Assembly: GCA_963662175.1 (NCBI GenBank) | Contig: OY759216.1 | Location: forward strand, 41,495,087-41,559,086 | Direction of reading: 5' to 3' | Length of the DNA: 64,000 nt | DNA from: Aradus depressus | Taxonomy: Eukaryota; Arthropoda; Insecta; Hemiptera; Aradidae | Shown: piece after piece, positions 12,901 through 24,180 of the stretch | How positions within the stretch are numbered: the first letter of the stretch is position 1 | How the letters are laid out: every line of letters begins with the position of its first letter | Program-made: the position numbers and the translations under genes | The notes under the pieces: generated by a model | Database searches by the model: none | Told to the model about the DNA's origin: nothing | What the model saw: only the letters and a program-made list of their open reading frames with translations

Positions 12901-15900
12901 TTATGAACATATACTGGTGAGATATTTTTAAAAAATGATGCAATTAAAGCCAACGATTTTGAAGTTTCGGATTTTCCTCTTTACATTGTAAAAAATCAAA
13001 CCTGCATGTAAATGTACACATTTTCAGGTCCATTCGATTGACATTTTCATTTCATTGCACAGAGTTTTTTTCCATTGAACAATCGCCGGAAAGATATTGT
13101 ACTCGGGATCTGAGTAAACGTATACACAAATGTAGGAAGGATTAATTTAGTGGGCTTTAAAAGGTAAATTGTCTCATTTCGCCGGTGACATTTTGATCTG
13201 AGAAATTCTAGATTCTAACTGAATATAGGTGATTTTACGAATGGGGCGATTGATGCTGATACTTGAACATCTAGTGGAGGGGATTCAACCGGTTATAACT
13301 CATCCAAATGTATCTAACGACAATACATGGAACATATACAAATAATATATATATATATATATATCTTTATATAAAGAAATATTTAGGGAAAATAATAAGA
13401 CTAAGGTAAGTATTCAATGGATTACCATTAAACACAAATTAAAAATGCGAAAAAAAATACATATATCAATCTCAAAAAGAAAATATATAACTAACCTTTT
13501 TTTTATTTTTTAACCTTGTTCTGAATAAAAAGGAGGCTCTCATACACTTCATTTTTTTCGCAGTATATTTACGTACAATTATTTTTTATATTGTTTGTTA
13601 TGATACATTCTTTGCACAGTAAGCGGCAGCGATTTGTAATGTAGAAAACGTTTAAACGAAGGCTTAAGTCACTGAATGGCCTGGTTAAGAAATGAGTAGT
13701 GAGTGAGCTTTAACATCTAGTTCGACTCACTCCGCACAGTTCAGTCAAAGATCGTAGTTAAAACTAACTAATGTTTTTTGTTCCAAGAGTATAGGTAAAA
13801 ACCTAGTTCAAGTTGAACGCAACAGAGTGGTGCGGTATGCTGTGCATCTTGTGTCTAGCTTAGCTTTTTAGTTTACTTTGTCACACAGTTTCATACAGAA
13901 TATAAGGCAAGAAAAACACAATGCGGGCTACCAAAAGTACAGATGAATTCAGTTGAAAGAATGAGCATAGAAGAAATTCCCGCTGCAGGTGAAATCAAAA
14001 GAGCCGTTGCACAGCGAGTTTTTCCCGAAAACATGACCAAATTCCAAAATTAGGACTTTAAATATCGGCCTCATTGTTCTTAGGGATTCAATGGTAGATA
14101 AAAAAATAGCATATAATTCCGTTGGAATATTTCTAATACCTGAGGTTCTACTTCTACAGAGGCGGTAAAATTTCACAAAACGTTCCTCATTTAAATAAGC
14201 ATTCAAATGGTATATCACAATTCAGGATTCCCTCATTTTTCAGTATAGATACATGTTTAGGATTACAAAATCGTTATCATGGATAGTATTTCGGGCAGAT
14301 GAGAAAACAAATGCTTTTGGACATCATATTCTTGTAGAATAGGTTTCTTGTAATACTACATTTTAGGGGTGCCGGTAGTGCAGTAATAGCGTAAAATAAA
14401 CTAAAATATTTCAATTTCTGCATTTATTTTTGCGAAAATATATTAATGTATAAACTAACATTTTATAGATATTATAACTAAAGATCTGATTTTTCGCCAA
14501 AACTTCAAGTCTAAGACATTTCAGGTGAAACGAACCAACATTTTATAGGTGCAATATTAACTGATTATGGATGCTAAGAACTGAAATTTGACAAAAAATT
14601 CGTAATTCAATACTTGCTTGAATGAGAGCTAACGCTGTGTAATATGTTATCCGTCACTTCAAAACTGAAACTAGTATAGCGTAAGAGGTTGAGAATCTTC
14701 TAAAACCTTAGCGTTCGCTTGAAAGTTGTGGACCCAATAGAGGTTTCCACCATAGTACAGTACATCAAATTTGTTCAAGATCTATTAATTAGATCTAAAG
14801 ATATGAGGAACGACGGACATACAAACATACATTTTCTAGAAATTGTCTTTTTATTTCTGAAGCAAAAATTCAAATTTGAATTTTGCAATGATTTGAGAAA
14901 GTAAATATAAGCATTTCATTGTTTATTACGTCTAAAAATCAGAGGATAATTTTTATTTTTATTTAGACTGCTTTATGAGCCACGACTGACAAGTCTCAGC
15001 CTGCAGTTTGAGACAACCTGCCCTAATCAGAGATACCTCCCACCAAACTTCAATTCGCGCAGTTTCATGTTATAGCTTTTTTAGAGTGATTAACACAAAA
15101 GCTTAAATATCTAAAAATTATACACGAAAGGAAGTGAAAACTCCTAAAATTGGGTATTTGGTATCCTCAATGAGTCCTTATTGAATTTTCTGCCACCACT
15201 GGATGGTTATGATGTACAATAACTGGGGTTAGGTCTTCCGGAGAGGGAGGAAGAAAGTAGAGTGGGCGTAGAGAGGTGGCCCCCCAAGGGAAATGTGCAT
15301 GGAACAGTAGCACCATGAGGTTCAAGGGGATTTCAACGATATAATTCACAGCTACTAGTACGATACTTACTGTAATGGTTTGAACTCGAAAGGTAGTATT
15401 GACGTTGTTTCCAGACATCTGTGCTGCCTGGCCTCCCTGTGCACCGGACGCTGGGCCCACCCGCAGCAGCTGATATTGCCCATTCTCCGTCTTCAGCAGT
15501 AGATGTCCCTGTGTTCCTGGACCAAGCCCTTGGAGAGTCTGGAGGGTTATATGCTGTTTAATCAAATAAGACAGACATGTTATTAAATAATGTCAACAAA
15601 GAGAAATTAAATTAAGTACCAGACATTGTATATTTTAGTAAGTACTACTAAAAATAATATACAACCATAACCGAAGTTTGCTACTCCTCCATATTTGACA
15701 AAATTACCTCAAAATATATTTGCATATATTCAATTGACTTTTCATGATGAAAAAAATAGGTAAAGTGGGAAATTTCAGCCAAAAAGTAGGACTTTTTAAC
15801 GCATTATCTCAAATACGTATATACTACAGGTATAAACTTTTTCTAATAATTATGACAATTATAAAGGATAGGATTGATTGTATCTTAATTTGTTCAATTC

Positions 15901-18900
15901 TTAAATATCATTTAATTAGATATTTATATCTTACTAGCAGGTTATCCGACGTTGCCTGGGAGTGACATTGCTTTACATTAGTTTATCTAAAGCTGATTAT
16001 ATGCAATACCCGGACAAGGAATAAAAAGGTTATTCTCCCTACCACTTCTCCGCCCCACCATCTCACGTCTCTTTCGCATCTCGAAAATAATATTTATCTT
16101 CGTTATTTCGAACTTTAAAGAAAAAATGTACCAAACAGAAAATATTTGAAATGAAAATATCTTTCATATTGGTTCAGCAACTTTTACACGAAGGATCAAC
16201 AGTAAATGAGAAAACATGAAATAACTCCAGCTGTCTCCACGTAAACCACCCCAAAATAAAGAAGACCAAAGTAATAAAAATAAAATAAGAATATAAAATA
16301 AAAATTATCGGTCAGAGGAGAATATTAATGTAAAATCACTAGAATCAATGGTCAATCCCCCATTAGCCTTATCTTGCTGAATGTTTATTTCAAGGAAGAG
16401 AGGAATATAACTACAAATATCTTTAAAAAATAGGACTTTTCCTACTAAAATGTAGAAATAATAGGATGACTTGTCAATATTTGCATATTGGCTATTATTA
16501 AACCGACTATAGTCTAGCATTGTTGAAGCGAACGAAGCAGTGAAATATTTCGCATCTTAGTATTTTTCAAAATAGGAAATTTATATATTACAATTGATTT
16601 GATTATTTTTAAACAATTTACACTGCAAACACCAATAGAAAACAAAACGCTAATTGAAAGATAATGAAAACTAGAAGTCCTCTTTCAAGTTTTAATTGTT
16701 ACCTGTTTATATTACTTTCATTAACCCATCTACTTACACCGTCATTAATTCGAGTTATTACAAGTCGACCATCAAATTTGTGGAAAATTTGATAATACAC
16801 ATATTTTGACGCAAATAATGGGAAGCCATTGTCGGCATTTTCTAGCAACAATTTAACAACGCGGTCTATTGTTTTAAAAAAAATCAACAAAGATGTTGCA
16901 GTAAAGTGATTGTATTCTATTGGCAGTGGTGACACTAATGTTGGCTTTAGTAATGAAGAATCGACAGCACTCAGGAAAATAATGACTTTTTAATGTCTAC
17001 AGATTTTGATACTTAAAGAGAGATGAATAGAAGACACAAATCATGAGAACAGTTAGGGAATAAAACTACAAAATAATGTACCGACTTAAAAGATAAATTG
17101 ACACTTAGTTTCAATGTAATCAACGATCACGAATTAAGATCGCGGAAATCATTTGAAATTTCATATTGTGACATTAATTTTCAGGTATACAATTGCTATA
17201 AACTGAAGGACAACGTTTGACACAAGAATTCTGATTTAAAAAATATTATCAGGGGAGGGGGAGTGTTTCCTCAAAGACATTTCTTTCTATGTTTAATTTT
17301 TTATCCACCTCAAAACAACATATTCAATTCAATTCAATTCTTTATTAGCCTTTAAGAAATACATCTTTTAGGCTCAGGGTTCGGCCTGTTTATGATATAT
17401 ACATTATTCAGTTTAAAAAAAGTACAAATAAATGAAAATATAAAATAATAATAATAATAAAATAGAAAGTAATATAGAACCTAACTGTTAATTAACAAAT
17501 TAAAACAAAAATAAAAATGGTATTTTATTTGAATACTTCAATGTCCTCTAATTTTTAGCGCCCTTACTATGTATAGTATAATATTATTGAGGTTTTGGTT
17601 GTTTGCAATGTTGAAAAGGGTCTTGTGAGGTTGCGGGCTCTTTAGTGCTTCTACCAGGTACTTTTTTCTTAGTTGGCTGAAGGCTGGACACTCCATGAAG
17701 AAATGGTGGATGTCGTCCGGTCGGTCTTCGTTGCAGACACTACAGCTGTCTTCCCTGTTGAAGAGGTAGGTCACTCCTCCCACCGTCACTCTAGCCAGGC
17801 TTTCTCTACACAGCCGTATCTGAGCCAACACTCTCGTCCTCTCGATATTTGTCCTCAGCTTTAAGTAGACGTTGTAACAGTAAATATCCTTGTATGTGAG
17901 GTTATAGTTAGATTCGAGAATGTGCTGAATGTCTCTATCGCGGCTCCTTTCTTCAAATCTACTCACAATCTTTTTCTTATGCCTGCTGATAAGATCAGGG
18001 TCCTGAGTATCCCATAACCATGAATAGCCTACAGAGGTTAGGATACCTCAAAACAACATAAGATATTATATATATTATGTGAACATTTTTTTTAGTGAAT
18101 CCCTTCAATTGATTGTATCATTTTCGCGATTATGTCTTTCTGTGTGAATGTGCACGTGACTATTTATAGGTTTCTTGTACGAAATTTCAGATAGTCACAT
18201 GTCCTAATTTAGACCTGATTTGTTTTTGGACAAAAATTAAGACCACTTAAAACTGAAAGGCACAATTAATATTAAATACAGTTTTCGAAGGTCATCCGGT
18301 TTGAAAGACATAATCCTAAAATCCATCTAAAAATGACAACTCGGACACAATGTTTTTAGACGTTCGAGTGATTTAGGCGAAAACTGTTAGTCCTATCATA
18401 TTCATTATTTTCCAATCGTCAAAATGGACGATTGGACTGTACACAGTGAATGTTTACAACATGGTGTTGAATGGATATAGTTCAATGTAATGTTTCAATA
18501 TTTATCTGAATTTGAAAACCATCATGGGATGCAAGAAGTTTGCTTACTACTAAGGTCATCCTAGCTTCTCAATATTGTTATACAATTAAATTTAACATAT
18601 AGCATAAAATTATCGATATGGTAAAAGCATATGGAATCCGAATTTCTTATTTATACGAGGAAGCTGGGTAAGTGAATCGGTTTCAGAGGCCTGAAAATTA
18701 TCGGAATATTCAATGAATTCCAATAAGTTCTGGTTCTTGTGTCTGTGTAGGCAGGTTCAAGCTCCTTTGGGAAAAATCATAAGAGTCTTAAATTTAGAAT
18801 GCATTCATTTCCTAATATATCAGCTACATTTTCGTTTAGTGCCTCACTACACTATGAAAGAATTGCATTTATTAATTTTAAAGTATACAATTGAACATAG

Positions 18901-21631
18901 TATGTCAACTTTTTTTTAAACAAATGTGGTTTATAATTTGACCATTGAATCCTTTTAACGGTTTTTGCATATCTGTGTTCAGGGTCAAAATGATCAGTGT
19001 ATACCGGTTTGAATCCTTGTCGCCTAGCTTTTATCACTGGACTTTGTTTTGCTGCGACTAAATGAATTTTCCGCGATACAAAAAAATAAATAAATAATGT
19101 TTAATTACATTGTGGAGTGGGATAGAGAACAGATGGAATCAAAAATACGAAAATATTTTTCTTCAAATATTAAAACCAATATTGCTCCATTCAGGTCCTC
19201 CGAAAAAAACGACTGATGTGACCCCTCAAAAATATGGGTATTGTTGCTAAAAATCTGACAAAAGAAAAGTAACGGGTGTAGCCAATCTAGGACTTTATGT
19301 TGAAATAAAACGTATAAATGTTATTTTATATAATAAATATATTTTTCACTCTTGTGCACAGTGTATCAGAAATAATCGTTCACATAATCCACAGAACTCT
19401 TCAACCATCTGATCTATCAAAATATCTCCAAAAATCAACTCGATGCATGTAATTTAAAATAAAGATTAATAATTTTTCAAACATTAAATATTGCTTTCTT
19501 CTAACATTTTCCTATTCACAGCCAATTTCTTTAAATTTCATTTATTTAAAGATAATTTGTGAATAAACAGCTCAACTAATTTCGAACATATCTGGAAGTG
19601 TAGAGTGCTCAGCTTCTAACTTGTATTCCAAATATGGTTAATATCAATTCAACAAAATTTTCTTCGCAAGGTACATAAAATTTGAGAAAATTGGCGAGCA
19701 TAGGAAAGTTCTGTGTTGCCCAAACTAGAATTTACTGAAAAAATAGTTGATGGATATTACAACACAATTTAATAACTATAAGTATTTACGATCATTCCAA
19801 CAAAGAAGCTACAGTAAACCACAGAAGTATTACTTATTTAGTAAATGGAGAATTGAAATATCAGTCGTTCAAAATACATCAAAAAACAAAATGAAAAAGT
19901 TGCGGACAGTTGCTACCTTACTGGTAGTTTAAAAACAAATTACAATACAATTTGTTTTTTATTAAATATTATTATGAAAACTGTTTACGTACTACACATG
20001 ATTGAGTAAGTATGAAATAATAGTTAATCTGAATAGATTTAACCTAAATATAAACATTTTAATACTCAACCAATATTTAAAAAGAGTACCTAAAATAGAG
20101 TATATAGAGGTCTTCTACAGGACATCTTTAGCTATCACTGTTATCAACAGAACAAAACAAGACGAAACCACGGGACTAAGACAGAGAAGATAGCCAGTGA
20201 CATTCAAGAGGATAACAAAGATAAGTATATTTAGATAACAAAACTGAACCTAAAAAGTCTTAGCACAAGTTTATAATTGATATATATTAGTGTGAAACAA
20301 CAAATAAATGTTTAATAGATATTATCCATTGGCGCAATCTTATTTAATGATTTGTTCTTCTAAAAAATTAAATTACTCAGATTTTTTGAAAGCATAACAA
20401 AATATATTTTGCAAAGATGAATTATCAGAACTCTGAAATTTATGTATAGTATTTATATATATATTATAACATCAAGAAAATTTCTAATATACATGAACAT
20501 TTTACTAGCTCAATAAGTATATCAGAAAGGAAAGCTTATAGATTAAAACGTATTCGTAATAGATAAAATATTTAATCTTGTTGTGATTAAAAACCACACT
20601 TATTTGAAATGTTTTATACAACAAATCCAATAACTATATAAATAAGTGTAGGTAACAATGATTCTTACCCCAGGCTGTCCCGGTCTGGCGCCAATCATAT
20701 GTGGTATCATAACTCTCTGTGTTATTGTCTTGGCTCCAGGTTGGGCCGGAGCACCGGCTCTTAGGGCATTTACGTTGACTATCTGAACCGAATTTGATGG
20801 TACAATCTGCGGAGAGTTGCCTACCATCGCTTGTGTTCCAACACCTTGACTCGCAGGCTTTGATAAAACAACACCAGACACTCCAGAACTTGTCGCACCT
20901 GGCATTGTATTTGTTGTTCCTGTTAGGGTCATTGTTGGTATAGTAGCTGAACTTTGACTAGAATTCGACCCAGACTTAATAACTAATGCAGTACCAGTGG
21001 GTTTATTTTGGTCCATTCCACTTGGGGTATTCACTTTGTTAACATTATTTGAATTAGCTTGGGAGAAGCTTTGAGGAACAGTTTGACTGGAATTGGCTGG
21101 GAGACTTGATGAAACACCAATATTTCCATTGGGTAAGGTTACACTTTGATTGGGATAACATATCCTGTTGTTGACACTAGCTGCAGTTTGACTACTTGAA
21201 GGATACACCAACTTAACACCATCACTACTTTTATTTACACCAGTTAAACTAGATGGTAATATTCCTATACCTGAATTCAGTTGATTTATATAAGCTCCAC
21301 TATGTGCACCTGCTTGTAAAGATGCCACAACAGAATTAACGGCATTATGATGATCTGTTGTGACAGATTTACTAGCATCTGAGTTTAAAATTGTATTTAT
21401 TGAGTCCGATCCATTATTTGATACACCATGTTTTAGGGTTGAACCTCTGGCCCCATTCGAAATAGACGTGTTTATGTGATTCTGTTGCACTGAAACTGAC
21501 TGTCCTTGACTATTTAAGGCTGCGGGGGTTGAAGTCACTAACTGAGTCTCTAAAGAACCAACAATAGCATTCACTGCGGATTCATCCACGTCTGTACTAA
21601 GAGCTTCCTCCAGAAACTTAGCAGACGCCAT
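917..21631 (-). CDS. Taf4: Transcription initiation factor TFIID subunit 4 (3' end outside window)
   Basis: TAF4 is a core TFIID subunit that pairs with TAF12 through a histone fold and serves as a coactivator contact in the nucleus. Eleven phase-matched exons on the minus strand: 21631-20669, 15553-15371, 10473-10399, 8373-8143, 5959-5849, 4874-4779, 4324-4035, 3302-3136, 2882-2752, 2258-2076, 1066-917 (2580 nt, 860 codons, still open). The start is the ATG at 21631 (MASAKFLEEAL), which resembles known TAF4 N-termini. Residues 1-321 are Ser/Thr/Asn/Val-rich low complexity. Exons 4-5 (about residues 415-500) form the TAFH/NHR1 domain (CRKFLANLLEL, then KSLPLLRQSM). Residues about 650-860 carry the C-terminal TAF4 domain: DDDINDVAAMGGVNL, SCKDELFL, AKKHGLDD, and a basic helical stretch. 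The final conserved exon is not seen in 1-916 and must lie to the left. Introns 1 and 2 are each about 5 kb and repeat-rich. Gene identity is very secure; a missed in-phase small exon cannot be excluded because many junctions are phase 0. Confidence 0.95.
1067..2075. other. TAF4 intron, AT-rich, nothing recognised
   Basis: Low-complexity A/T runs and a short TA microsatellite near 1341. No ORF, TIR or SINE signature seen. Confidence 0.5.
2481..2600 (+). mobile_element. Fold-back retroelement family P, solo degenerate copy
   Basis: It shares the head GCAGAGATATTGTGAAA with the 23-kb copy. It carries a hammerhead-like core at 2526-2557 (CTGAAGA, a 12-nt hairpin, then CCGAAAGTACTCCC) and the family-wide block GTGAAATAGACAATAT at the end. 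No inverted second arm is present here, so it is a single-arm copy in a TAF4 intron. Resemblance to Penelope-like element termini is inference. Confidence 0.6.
3303..4034. other. TAF4 intron, nothing recognised
   Basis: AT-rich intron between exons 7 and 8 with no repeat signature I could identify. Confidence 0.5.
4325..4778. other. TAF4 intron, nothing recognised
   Basis: Short AT-rich intron between exons 6 and 7; no supported feature. Confidence 0.5.
5169..5419. mobile_element. MITE with about 32-bp perfect terminal inverted repeats
   Basis: The left end TGAGTGTGTGAGATGCAAAA continuing through CTCGCTCGTTAC is repeated exactly, in reverse complement, at the right end. The element is 251 bp with a non-coding AT-rich interior, typical of a non-autonomous DNA transposon. 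A target-site duplication is not clear, so the superfamily cannot be named. Confidence 0.75.
5473..5611 (+). mobile_element. Fold-back retroelement family P, minimal copy with 11-bp target duplication
   Basis: The element is flanked by perfect AATGTCAAAAT repeats at 5462-5472 and 5612-5622. It starts with the head AGTTGAGGAACGCGGAYATA also seen at the 55-kb copy, then a near-perfect palindrome centred on AAAGATCTTT whose arms contain GAAATATTGTCTATTCCAC. This copy lacks the hammerhead-like segment, being folded back just before it. Confidence 0.75.
6534..6667. mobile_element. Short inverted-repeat element rich in GCTTGTACA motifs
   Basis: The left end TGCAGCTTGTACAAGCATGC is mirrored by GCATGCTTGTTAAGCTTGCA at the right end, giving imperfect TIRs of about 26 bp. 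GCTTGTACA occurs repeatedly inside, and once outside at about 6864. Best explained as a small MITE; superfamily unknown. Confidence 0.5.
7004..7261 (-). other. Unassigned ORF in a TAF4 intron
   Basis: An 85-codon ORF starting at a true ATG (MDDETFVFLESNC). A good donor-like GTAAGTAT occurs 13 codons in, so it could be a short first exon of a nested or alternative transcript. I do not recognise the product, and no downstream partner exon was identified. Low support. Confidence 0.2.
7365..7739 (+). other. Unassigned 124-codon ORF in a TAF4 intron
   Basis: The longest plus-strand ORF in this intron. The translation shows no domain, signal or repeat that I recognise and it lies antisense to TAF4. 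Probably spurious or a decayed element. Confidence 0.2.
8540..9770 (+). pseudogene. Decayed Jockey-type LINE (reverse transcriptase and RNase H remnants)
   Basis: Read in shifting plus-strand frames, the region shows ordered LINE remnants: FPQGRVLYPITF (RT motif around 8558), FAHVSDLVIYTS (the [YF]ADD box, with the ADD replaced by VSD), a KHYKYQGLTLEQRLTW block, DYGSIVYGTAK (about 9000) and an RNase H-like SDNTTPN...VPGQCNI..IKWQT stretch (9550-9700). Many stops and frameshifts are present. It is an old insertion in the TAF4 intron between exons 3 and 4, antisense to the host gene. Confidence 0.75.
10474..15370. other. Large TAF4 intron (4.9 kb), mostly unique AT-rich sequence
   Basis: It contains two adjacent unassigned minus-strand ORFs (10611-11190), a TA microsatellite at about 13343-13364, and a scrap of a SINE tRNA-like head at about 14365 (GGTGCCGGTAGTGCAGTAA). 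No other supported feature. Confidence 0.5.
15920..16310. repeat. Unclassified interspersed repeat fragment
   Basis: The segment TACTAGCAGGTTATCCGACG followed by TTGCCTGGGAG resembles a repeat start common in insect genomes, followed by TCTCGAAAATAATATTTATC and similar blocks. A distantly similar layout occurs at about 32330-32500 in a Def8 intron. Class unknown; low confidence. Confidence 0.25.
16699..16935 (-). other. Unassigned ORF in TAF4 intron 1
   Basis: A 78-codon ORF (starts MSPLPIEYNHF) with a GTAAGTAG donor-like site near its end (after RINDG). No recognised family and no partner exon found. Possibly a relic or a nested exon. Confidence 0.2.
17323..18044 (-). mobile_element. 5'-truncated non-LTR retrotransposon with perfect 16-bp target duplication
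   Basis: The insertion is flanked by identical 16-bp copies of ACCTCAAAACAACATA at 17307-17322 and 18045-18060. On the minus strand it holds the C-terminal end of a LINE ORF2 (17966-17538, intact to its stop) with the zinc-binding motif CX2CX9HX4C typical of reverse-transcriptase C-termini. A short 3' UTR and a tandem (AATTG) tail follow. The perfect duplication and open frame indicate a recent insertion in TAF4 intron 1. The start is lost by 5' truncation. The clade is not assigned. Confidence 0.88.
18061..20668. other. TAF4 intron 1, AT-rich remainder
   Basis: No SINE, TIR or palindrome found. A short minus-strand frame near 18960-19060 (KPVYTDHFDPEHRYAK) looks protein-like but is isolated and unrecognised. 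Confidence 0.5.
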
Positions 21632-22531
21632 TTTCTGACGAGGTCCAACTGTAAACTGATCTGCGCATGCGTTTCCACCAGTAATACCCACAGTCCATTG
21701 CCCTAATTCTGAATGAAAACTTTTGATAATTATCTAAATTCATTATGTTTATTTATTTTAAATTGATTCCATTTTTATTCGATTAAGAGTTAATTCAATA
21801 ATTTAAGGAATTTTTCCGAATCTGTTGCTAAAATATATTTGGAAATAACCCATTATGAAATATGTGGAAACATGTCAGCAAAAATTGCATCTGAAACGTT
21901 TCATATGCATTGGCAATAAATTATTCAAATGTTTATTTTAAAATGTACTTTATGTGCATCTATTACATTGTATCTTATTTTAAGCACAAAAAACATTAAT
22001 TTTAATAATTAACGGCTTTAATAGGTGTAATTCTAATCGATAGTTGTTTTAAATCGATAATATATTTAATCCCCATCTGATTTAAATTATTAAAAATTAA
22101 ATGTTCGTCAGCTTGTTCCGTGCTTTTCACGGGTTAATCTCAACTTTAGTTACTATGGTGGATTCAATTTTATATTTTATAAACAAATTATTACTTTGAT
22201 TAATCTTCTAATCAAAATTTCATTTTACCTCGACAAATGGAATTTTCTTTTGACTAACATGATCCGCTTTAAAGACAAAGAATAAATATTTTATTGTAAC
22301 ACTTCTACAATTTCAGGCTGAACCATTAATATAAAACTAACTATTCACGTATCTGATCTTAGCAATGTTTCCCAGATTGTTATATTGTATTTCCCAGACA
22401 AACAGAATCAGTGCCAAAAGGTCCACCTATAGTATATCACATCTCTTCCGCAATTTTTGTTAGGTGACACAAGAACATATTTTCTTCTTAAGTTAGTTAT
22501 GGTCGACTATACATCTAACTCATTGAAGACA
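21632..22531. other. Upstream region of TAF4
   Basis: AT-rich sequence that should contain the TAF4 5' UTR and promoter. No TATA box or initiator could be singled out. Its right part (about 22415-22540) is a copy of a block also present around 22895-23300, including CACATCTCTTC and GCAATTTTTGTTAGGT. Confidence 0.4.
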
Positions 22532-22542
22532 ATCTACCGAAA

Positions 22543-22830
22543 AGAGGGCGCTGGTACTTGAGATAGATTGCTAGCCTACTGAGCTCAAGATCGCGGGACC
22601 GAAATTCGGCCAAGACCCTTACATTTTATTTCTCAGAAGTGAAAAAACCTGGAGCACGCCGTCCTTCGGACGTTAAGCTATGATCCCGAGCTGTACAATG
22701 TGAGGTACTCGTTAAAGGCCCCTAACCTAGATGAATAAAAATTTAGGACTTCCATAATATATTCGGACGAAAGTACGCTCGGGTAGTAAGCGATATGATG
22801 TCCTAGTAGTTAAAGCCTGGACATGAGTCT
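22543..22830 (+). repeat. tRNA-derived SINE, copy 2, with 11-bp target duplication
   Basis: It starts GAGGGCGCTGG (degenerate A box), with a B-box region mutated to GGGACCGAAATTC, then the shared SINE body. It is flanked by perfect ATCTACCGAAA repeats at 22532-22542 and 22831-22841. Confidence 0.88.
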
Positions 22831-22926
22831 ATCTACCGAAATTGCTGAATTACAATTATTATTTTTTTTTTTTTTAATTATACAGGAACGGTGAAAGAAG
22901 GTCCACTTGTAACTCACATCTCTTCG

Positions 22927-23204
22927 AAATGAAAACTGACATTATTGCAGAGATATTGTGAAATAATTCAAATGGACTTGAAAAATAAAATAAAACTTGT
23001 TTATTTAATATATTGTCTAATTTCACTAACTATATATACATGGGAGTACTTTCGGTATTTCTACCATCCTCAGCCAAAAGCATAGTCTTATCTCTTATGC
23101 TTTTGGCTGAGGATGGTAGAAATACCGAAAGTACTCCCATGTATATATAGTTAGTGAAATTAGACAATATATTAAATAAACAAGTTTTATTTTATTTTTC
23201 AAGT
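22927..23204 (+). mobile_element. Fold-back retroelement family P, 278-bp copy with 13-bp target duplication
   Basis: Perfect TCACATCTCTTCG repeats lie at 22914-22926 and 23205-23217. A ~50-nt head containing GCAGAGATATTGTGAAA is followed by a 229-bp palindrome (22976-23204) whose two ~105-bp arms are essentially identical around an 11-nt loop. Each arm carries a hammerhead-like core: plus strand 23107-23138 (CTGAGGA, perfect GGUA-GAAA-UACC hairpin, GAAAGTACTCCC) and the mirrored copy at 23045-23078. The family block GTGAAATTAGACAATAT is present in both arms. Confidence 0.8.
23107..23138 (+). other. Hammerhead-ribozyme-like core motif, second subfamily
   Basis: CUGAGGA, U, GGUA-GAAA-UACC (perfect 4-bp stem), then GAAAGUACUCCC. 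Same layout as the 55-kb motif with compensating changes in the stem, which supports a conserved RNA hairpin. Confidence 0.5.
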
Positions 23205-23760
23205 TCACATCTCTTCGGCAATTTTTGTTAGGTAAAACCAGAACATACTTTTCTTCTCAGGTTATTGTATTCAACTATTCACGTAGTTGAAGGCAATCTC
23301 TGATGTGAGGGAAATTACTAAATGACAGAGTCATAGGGAACGGTTAATCTATAAAACGGATACTATGGTAGACCGATCAAGTGGCTTAAAAAGGTTCTCC
23401 AATTACAATTAAGTGATACAAGTTCTCAAAAGCCAAATATCATAATGAAGTAACAAATGATATCGTATAGAATGAAAAATAAGATATGGTAGGTGGGTAA
23501 GATGTAATCCAATCTATATGTGGAGTAGGTAGGATTCCCCTCCACCAAATGCCAGTGGTCAACATTTTAACTTCCTTTAATCTTAGTATTCATGGGGCGA
23601 AATGAGAAATAACAAAAAAAACAAAAACTTATTGTAAGCCTAGACAAGTCTCTTATCCCCTCACTCTACAGCACACATGACGTTCAAACGGCCCTACTGC
23701 CGAGTGAGCACCGACTCGACATATGAGGGTTGCAATGATGACATTATACATTGTATCATT

Positions 23761-24180
23761 CTACTGTTTTGAAATCACCGAGTTTGATCCTGCTTTTGTT
23801 TTGTTCTGGCACATTGTTGTAATTCTTTCTAGTTCATTATAAAATTGTTTTGGTTTATCCAGAACTGCTGTATCGTCTATAGGAGCATACACCTGGATGA
23901 GAGTTAGCTCGCCAACCGACGGATTGACGTCTACTGAGATAACTCTAGAGGAGATTGGCTCCCAGTCCACTATTTCTGCAAATACCTCATCCCTAAAGAC
24001 GATCGCTACACCTTCCTTTGCCCTCACATCCTTTTCAACTCCAGAAAAAACCATGGTATGCCCACTGGTCATTTCATCTTCATGTCCCCACAACCCTTCT
24101 TCCTGAACTGACAAATTCCTAGGATGTCCACTCGATGCTTTTTTTATTTTCTCTATAAGCTCGACTTCTTCAACGGTCAT
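23761..24180 (-). pseudogene. RTE-like LINE endonuclease fragment
   Basis: A 139-codon minus-strand frame matches the middle of an apurinic-type (exonuclease-endonuclease-phosphatase) LINE endonuclease: LSVQEEGLWG, GHTMVFSGV, EGVAIVFRDEV, PISSRVISVDV and LTLIQVYAP in the order seen in RTE/craniofacial-development-protein-2-like sequences. Neither the N-terminal Asn/Glu motif region nor the C-terminal GDWN and SDH motifs follow, so it is a fragment. Confidence 0.8.
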
